From positions 1-8,482 of the forward strand of contig CAJXRL010000107.1 of NCBI GenBank assembly GCA_913059105.1: a DNA stretch of 8,482 bases, written 5' to 3'. Position numbers and translations under genes: made by a program. Positions 6,727-8,482 of this stretch are shown here, piece after piece. The number at the start of each line of letters is the position of its first letter. The first letter of the stretch is position 1. The notes under the pieces were generated by a model. That model ran no database searches. It saw only the letters and a list, made by a program, of their open reading frames with translations, and had not been told where the DNA came from. The DNA is from an uncultured Flavobacteriales bacterium (GTDB taxonomy: Bacteria > Bacteroidota > Bacteroidia > Flavobacteriales_E > Vicingaceae).

Positions 6727-8436
6727 ATGAAAAAAATTCTAACCGTCGCACTTTGTGCTCTAGGACTCATTGCTACTGCTCAAGAAAGCACCAATAAGAA
6801 TCCATTTAGACAGTTAAAGCAAGAATTACCAACACCCAATTCTTACAGAACTGCGGCAGGTTTTCCAGGTCACGAATACTATCAGCAAAAAGCTGACTAT
6901 GTAATGAACATAGAAATTAACGACAACACGCAAGTTCTTTCTGGCGAAGAAACCATAACCTACCGCAATATGTCGCCAGATGCTTTACCATACTTATGGG
7001 TTCAGCTAGATCAAAATGTGCGAGCAAAAGATTCTGACACTAAGAAAATTTCACAAAGCAGTATTGGTGAAAGCATGTCGTTCAAAAATTTGAAACGCAT
7101 GATGAATGACTTTGATGGAGGCTTTAAATTGGATTTTGTAAAAGGAACAGACGGTAAAGATCTAAACTACACTGTGAACAAAACCATGATGCGTATTGAT
7201 TTAAATGCACCGTTAAAATCAGGAGAGAGCTTTTCATTTAAAATAAAATGGTGGTACAACATCAATGACAGAATGCAAATTGGTGGTAGATCAGGATATG
7301 AATATTTTGAAGATGAAGACAATTACTTATATACTATTGCCCAATTCTTTCCAAGAATGGCTGTTTACAACGATGTTGAAGGATGGCAAAACAAACAATT
7401 TTTAGGTCGAGGTGAATTTACCTTGCCTTTTGGCGACTATAAGGTAAGCATTACAGTACCTGAAGACCACACCATTGCTTCAACAGGCGTTTTACAAAAC
7501 GCTGATAAAGTTTTAACTAGCAAACAAATTGAAAGGCTAGAACAAGCGAAAACAGCAACTCAACCCGTTTTAATTACAACACAGTCTGAAGCAGAGAAAA
7601 TTGAAAAGAAAAAAGCAAGCGGAAAGAAAACGTGGGTTTACCATGCTGAAAATGTAAGAGATTTTGGATTCGCTTCATCTAGAAAATTTATTTGGGATGC
7701 TATTGGCGTTAAGTTCGGCGAACGAACGGTTATGGCGATGAGTTATTACCCAAAAGAAGGTAATCCATTATGGGAAGAGTACTCTACAAAAGCAGTTGCT
7801 TTAACGCTTAAAAGTTATTCTAAAACTACGTTCGACTATCCTTATCCAGTTGCTATATCAGTGAATTCCAAAAGCATAGGAATGGAATACCCGATGATTT
7901 GCTTTAACTATGGTAGACCTGAAAAAGATGGAACGTATACGGCTCGTCACAAATACGGAGTTATTTCAGTAATTATTCATGAAGTGGGTCACAACTTTTT
8001 CCCGATGATTGTAAACTCTGATGAGAGGCAATGGACATGGATGGATGAAGGACTAAATACCTTTTGTCAGTACTTAGCTGAAATGGAATGGGATGTAAAC
8101 TACCCTTCACGAAGAGGACCAGCGCATAAAATTGTAGATTACATGAAAGGAGATAAGAGTAACATCACTCCAATAATGACCAATTCTGAATCAATTTTCC
8201 AATTTGGTAACAATGCATACGGCAAACCTGCAACAGCTTTAAACATATTAAGAGAGACTATAATGGGTAGAGAACTTTTCGACCATGCCTTTCGACAATA
8301 TGCACAAACCTGGAAATTTAAACACCCTACCCCTGCCGATTTTTTTAGAATAATGGAAGATGCTTCGGGAACAGATTTAGATTGGTTCTGGAGAGGATGG
8401 TTTTTCTCAACCGACCATTGTGACATTGCTTTAGAC
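6727..8436 (+). CDS. M1-family zinc metallopeptidase, 3'-truncated
   Basis: The frame is open from ATG 6727 to the adapter junction, giving 570 codons of an unfinished gene; its last native codon is 8434-8436. It starts with a signal peptide (MKKILTVALCALGLIATA, then QES). An N-terminal beta-rich domain follows, with the hallmark QFFPRMAVYNDVEGWQNKQF. Next come a lysine/glutamate-rich stretch (about 260-300) and the thermolysin-like domain. Zinc ligands are H418 and H422 of HEVGH with E441 of WMDEGLNTF, giving the HEXXH-X18-E spacing of M1 peptidases. E419 is the catalytic base. G385-M386-E387-Y388-P389 stands where many M1 enzymes have GAMEN, and Y498 (NAYGKPATAL) is the likely transition-state tyrosine. 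All catalytic residues are present, so an active exported aminopeptidase is expected. The missing part would hold the rest of the helical C-terminal region. It follows the DUF6702 gene by 35 bp and has its own -7 box. Confidence 0.94.
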
Positions 8437-8482
8437 CTGTCTCTTATACACATCTCCGAGCCCACGAGACAGGCAGAAATCT
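8437..8482 (+). other. Untrimmed Nextera i7-side adapter (artefact)
   Basis: Positions 8437-8455 are the Tn5 mosaic end in the reverse orientation to 29-47, 8456-8470 are the Nextera read-2 handle, 8471-8478 (AGGCAGAA) match i7 index N703, and 8479-8482 begin the P7 tail. The peptidase frame reads on into this adapter without a stop, so any C-terminus predicted past 8436 is false. Confidence 0.98.

Noticed and set aside
29..8455. Perfect 19-bp inverted repeat at the two ends (29-47 and 8437-8455), which looks like transposon terminal repeats.
   Set aside because: It is the Tn5 mosaic end from library preparation, flanked by Illumina handles and indices. No transposase is encoded between the ends.
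8139..8465. Minus-strand open frame of 108 codons.
   Set aside because: Its start and first residues are adapter sequence, and the rest is antisense to a well-supported M1 peptidase.

Overview
The biological insert (positions 48-8436) looks like part of the chromosome of an AT-rich Bacteroidota bacterium, most likely Flavobacteriia-like. Four things point there: a large secreted protein with a type A sorting tail for the type IX secretion system (T9SS); TAnnTTTG -7 promoter boxes; start codons without clear Shine-Dalgarno sequences; and a DUF6702-M1 peptidase gene pair familiar from that phylum. The window is an assembled contig whose two ends are untrimmed Illumina Nextera adapters, including both sample indices (1-47 and 8437-8482). 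Both terminal genes are therefore cut by library construction, not by biology.

Layout. Positions 50-3367 (+) hold the 3' 1105 codons of a multidomain cell-surface or secreted protein. It has two copies of an IGRDD/WGH-type repeat domain (DUF8202-like), a DUF2341 module, two concanavalin/LamG-like modules, an Ig/FN3-like module and the T9SS tail. Positions 3368-3585 are a convergent intergenic region with a very strong, near loop-less hairpin at 3485-3531 that probably terminates transcription from both sides. Two minus-strand genes follow: a class I SAM-dependent methyltransferase (3586-4653) and, upstream of it, a two-TM membrane protein with a C-terminal beta-rich domain (4723-5250). A 102-bp divergent promoter region (5251-5352) separates these from a plus-strand cluster. 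The cluster is a secreted TPR-like protein (5353-6189), a DUF6702 protein (6182-6691, overlapping the previous gene by 8 bp) and an M1-family zinc metallopeptidase (6727 to the right end, truncated).

How the genes may work together. The TPR-like, DUF6702 and M1 proteins all carry N-terminal signal peptides and are tightly spaced, so they probably form one envelope-directed unit. The M1 gene also has its own -7 box just upstream. The surface protein is exported by T9SS machinery encoded elsewhere. Nothing in the sequence links the methyltransferase to either group.

I found no CRISPR array, tRNA, rRNA, insertion sequence or defence system. The window is best described as an ordinary Bacteroidota core/envelope region with one modular accessory surface protein; I do not see a clearly new system. 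The most useful points are the adapter ends, the phantom gene they create, the duplicated domain in the surface protein, and the corrected start and partial gene in the peptidase cluster.
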